Notes under the pieces: model-generated | Databases searched by the model: none | The model's input: the letters and a program-made list of their open reading frames with translations, nothing else | Told to the model about the DNA's origin: nothing | Origin: an uncultured Eubacterium sp. | GTDB taxonomy: Bacteria; Bacillota; Clostridia; Lachnospirales; Lachnospiraceae | Direction of reading: 5' to 3' | Assembly (NCBI GenBank): GCA_902475415.1 | Contig: CABRZK010000145.1 | Span: forward strand, 1 to 6,541 | DNA: 6,541 nucleotides | Shown: positions 5,394-6,541 of the stretch, in pieces | How the letters are laid out: each line of letters begins with the position of its first letter | How positions within the stretch are numbered: position 1 is the stretch's first letter | Position numbers and translations under genes: made by a program

Positions 5394-6541
5394 ATGGGGA
5401 ACATTTCTGAGTATGATATGTATCTGTTTGGTGCAGGCGTGCATTACGATATGTACATGAAACTGGGGGCGCATCCATGTAAAAAGGGCAGATGGCAGGG
5501 TGTAAATTTTGCGGTTTGGGCACCAAACGCAAAACGTGTCTGGGTGATCGGATCCTTTAATGACTGGAATGAGACTTCTCATGAGATGAAACGTCTGGAA
5601 CCAAATGGAATTTATGAACTGTTTATCAGCAATGTAAAAATCGGTGATATGTATAAATATCTGATTGAAACGCAGGATGGCAGAAAATTATACAAAGCAG
5701 ATCCTTATGCAAATTATGCGGAAATGCGTCCGGGAACAGCTTCCCGGGTAGCTGATATCAGCAAACTGAAATGGTCCGATGAAAAGTGGATGGAGGCCCG
5801 TGCGGCACATAAGGATGAGGATGTATATCGCCAGCCAATGTCTATTTATGAAGTACATCCTGGTTCCTGGAAACGTCACGAAGGATATGATGAGGATACC
5901 GGATTTTATACCTATCGTGAACTGGCTGTAGAACTGACAAAATATGTCAAAGAAATGGGATATACGCATGTAGAATTGATGGGTATTTCGGAATATCCTT
6001 TCGATGGATCCTGGGGTTATCAGGTAACCGGATATTTCGCTCCGACTTCACGTTACGGTACGCCGGAGGACTTTGCATATCTGGTTAACTACCTGCACAA
6101 ACACAAAATCGGTGTCATTCTTGACTGGGTACCGGCGCATTTCCCGAGAGATGCCCACGGACTGGCAGAGTTTGACGGAAGTTGTCTGTATGAATATGCA
6201 GATCCACGAAAAGGTGAGCATCCGGACTGGGGAACCAAGATTTTTGACTATGGCAAGACAGAAGTGAAAAATTTCCTGTTAAATTCTGCCCTGCTCTGGG
6301 TAGAAAAATATCATATTGATGGACTGCGCGTAGATGCGGTTGCATCTATGCTGTATCTGGATTATGGAAAGAAAGACGGCGAATGGGTAGCAAATCAGTA
6401 TGGGGAAAATAAAAATCTGGAAGTGATCGAATTCTTCCGCCATCTGAATACCCTCGTATGTGGCAGAAACCCGGGCGCAATTATGATTGCAGAAGAGTCT
6501 ACTGCATGGCCGATGGTAACCGGAAAGGCAGAAGACGGAGG
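5394..6541 (+). CDS. glgB: 1,4-alpha-glucan (glycogen) branching enzyme, N-terminal part (3' truncated by window edge)
   Basis: The first 382 residues are visible (MGNISEYDMYLFGAG...); the frame is open at the window edge. The enzyme (EC 2.4.1.18, family GH13) cuts alpha-1,4-glucan chains and rejoins them through alpha-1,6 links in cytoplasmic glycogen. Residues 25-130 form a single CBM48-type domain (LGAHP, then FAVWAPNAKRVWVIGSFNDW at 39-58). The earlier N1 module of E. coli GlgB is missing, as in the shorter Gram-positive enzymes. The catalytic barrel starts near 150 (IYEVHPGSWKR). GH13 motifs follow: DWVPAHF (244-250, with His249), DGLRVDAVASM (309-319, nucleophile Asp314) and IAEEST (365-370, acid/base Glu367). 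The fourth motif and the C-terminal beta domain are beyond the window. No defect is seen. It follows the TPR/AAA+ gene by 99 bases and may be co-transcribed with it or separately controlled by the leader. Confidence 0.96.
   Translation, partial: MGNISEYDMYLFGAGVHYDMYMKLGAHPCKKGRWQGVNFAVWAPNAKRVWVIGSFNDWNETSHEMKRLEPNGIYELFISNVKIGDMYKYLIETQDGRKLYKADPYANYAEMRPGTASRVADISKLKWSDEKWMEARAAHKDEDVYRQPMSIYEVHPGSWKRHEGYDEDTGFYTYRELAVELTKYVKEMGYTHVELMGISEYPFDGSWGYQVTGYFAPTSRYGTPEDFAYLVNYLHKHKIGVILDWVPAHFPRDAHGLAEFDGSCLYEYADPRKGEHPDWGTKIFDYGKTEVKNFLLNSALLWVEKYHIDGLRVDAVASMLYLDYGKKDGEWVANQYGENKNLEVIEFFRHLNTLVCGRNPGAIMIAEESTAWPMVTGKAEDG

Overview
The window looks like chromosomal DNA from a Lachnospiraceae-type member of Clostridia (Firmicutes). 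This rests on strong AGGAGG-like ribosome binding sites, moderate GC, AT-rich intergenic DNA, and protein families that I recall as typical of that family. It is an inference; no database was searched. All four genes lie on the + strand. I see no RNA gene, CRISPR array, insertion sequence or phage gene.

Layout. (1) Bases 1-851 hold the C-terminal third or so of an aconitase-superfamily hydratase, closed by a strong intrinsic terminator at 947-989. (2) An extended -10 promoter near 1021-1029 starts a new unit. Its first gene (1129-2478) encodes an AI-2E/PerM-family membrane protein of 449 residues. (3) After 42 bases without a terminator comes a large gene (readable frame 2574-5294) with an N-terminal TPR-like helical domain, a coiled coil, a long acidic low-complexity linker and a C-terminal degenerate AAA+ NTPase domain. 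(4) At 5394 begins glgB, the 1,4-alpha-glucan branching enzyme, which runs off the right edge. The nucleophile and acid/base residues are visible, but the last part of the barrel and the C-terminal domain are not.

The most notable point is the 5' end of the large TPR/AAA+ gene. A near-ideal ribosome binding site and GTG start at 2521 open a frame whose first residues (VDKYEYKLKLEQL) look like the true N-terminus of this family. That frame stops after 19 codons at 2580. The rest of the protein continues in another frame from ATG 2574, which has no ribosome binding site. About 25 codons seem to be missing, with a net frame change, beside a perfect 15-base palindrome. This is either a real deletion, with translation perhaps rescued by termination-reinitiation at ATGGTAG, or an assembly error.

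Functional links are loose. GlgB makes the alpha-1,6 branches of glycogen. The TPR/AAA+ protein has no function I can name, and the AI-2E family includes transporters of varied or unknown substrate. The last three genes may be co-transcribed, but the 99 bases before glgB can fold into several mutually exclusive hairpins, so glgB may have its own control.
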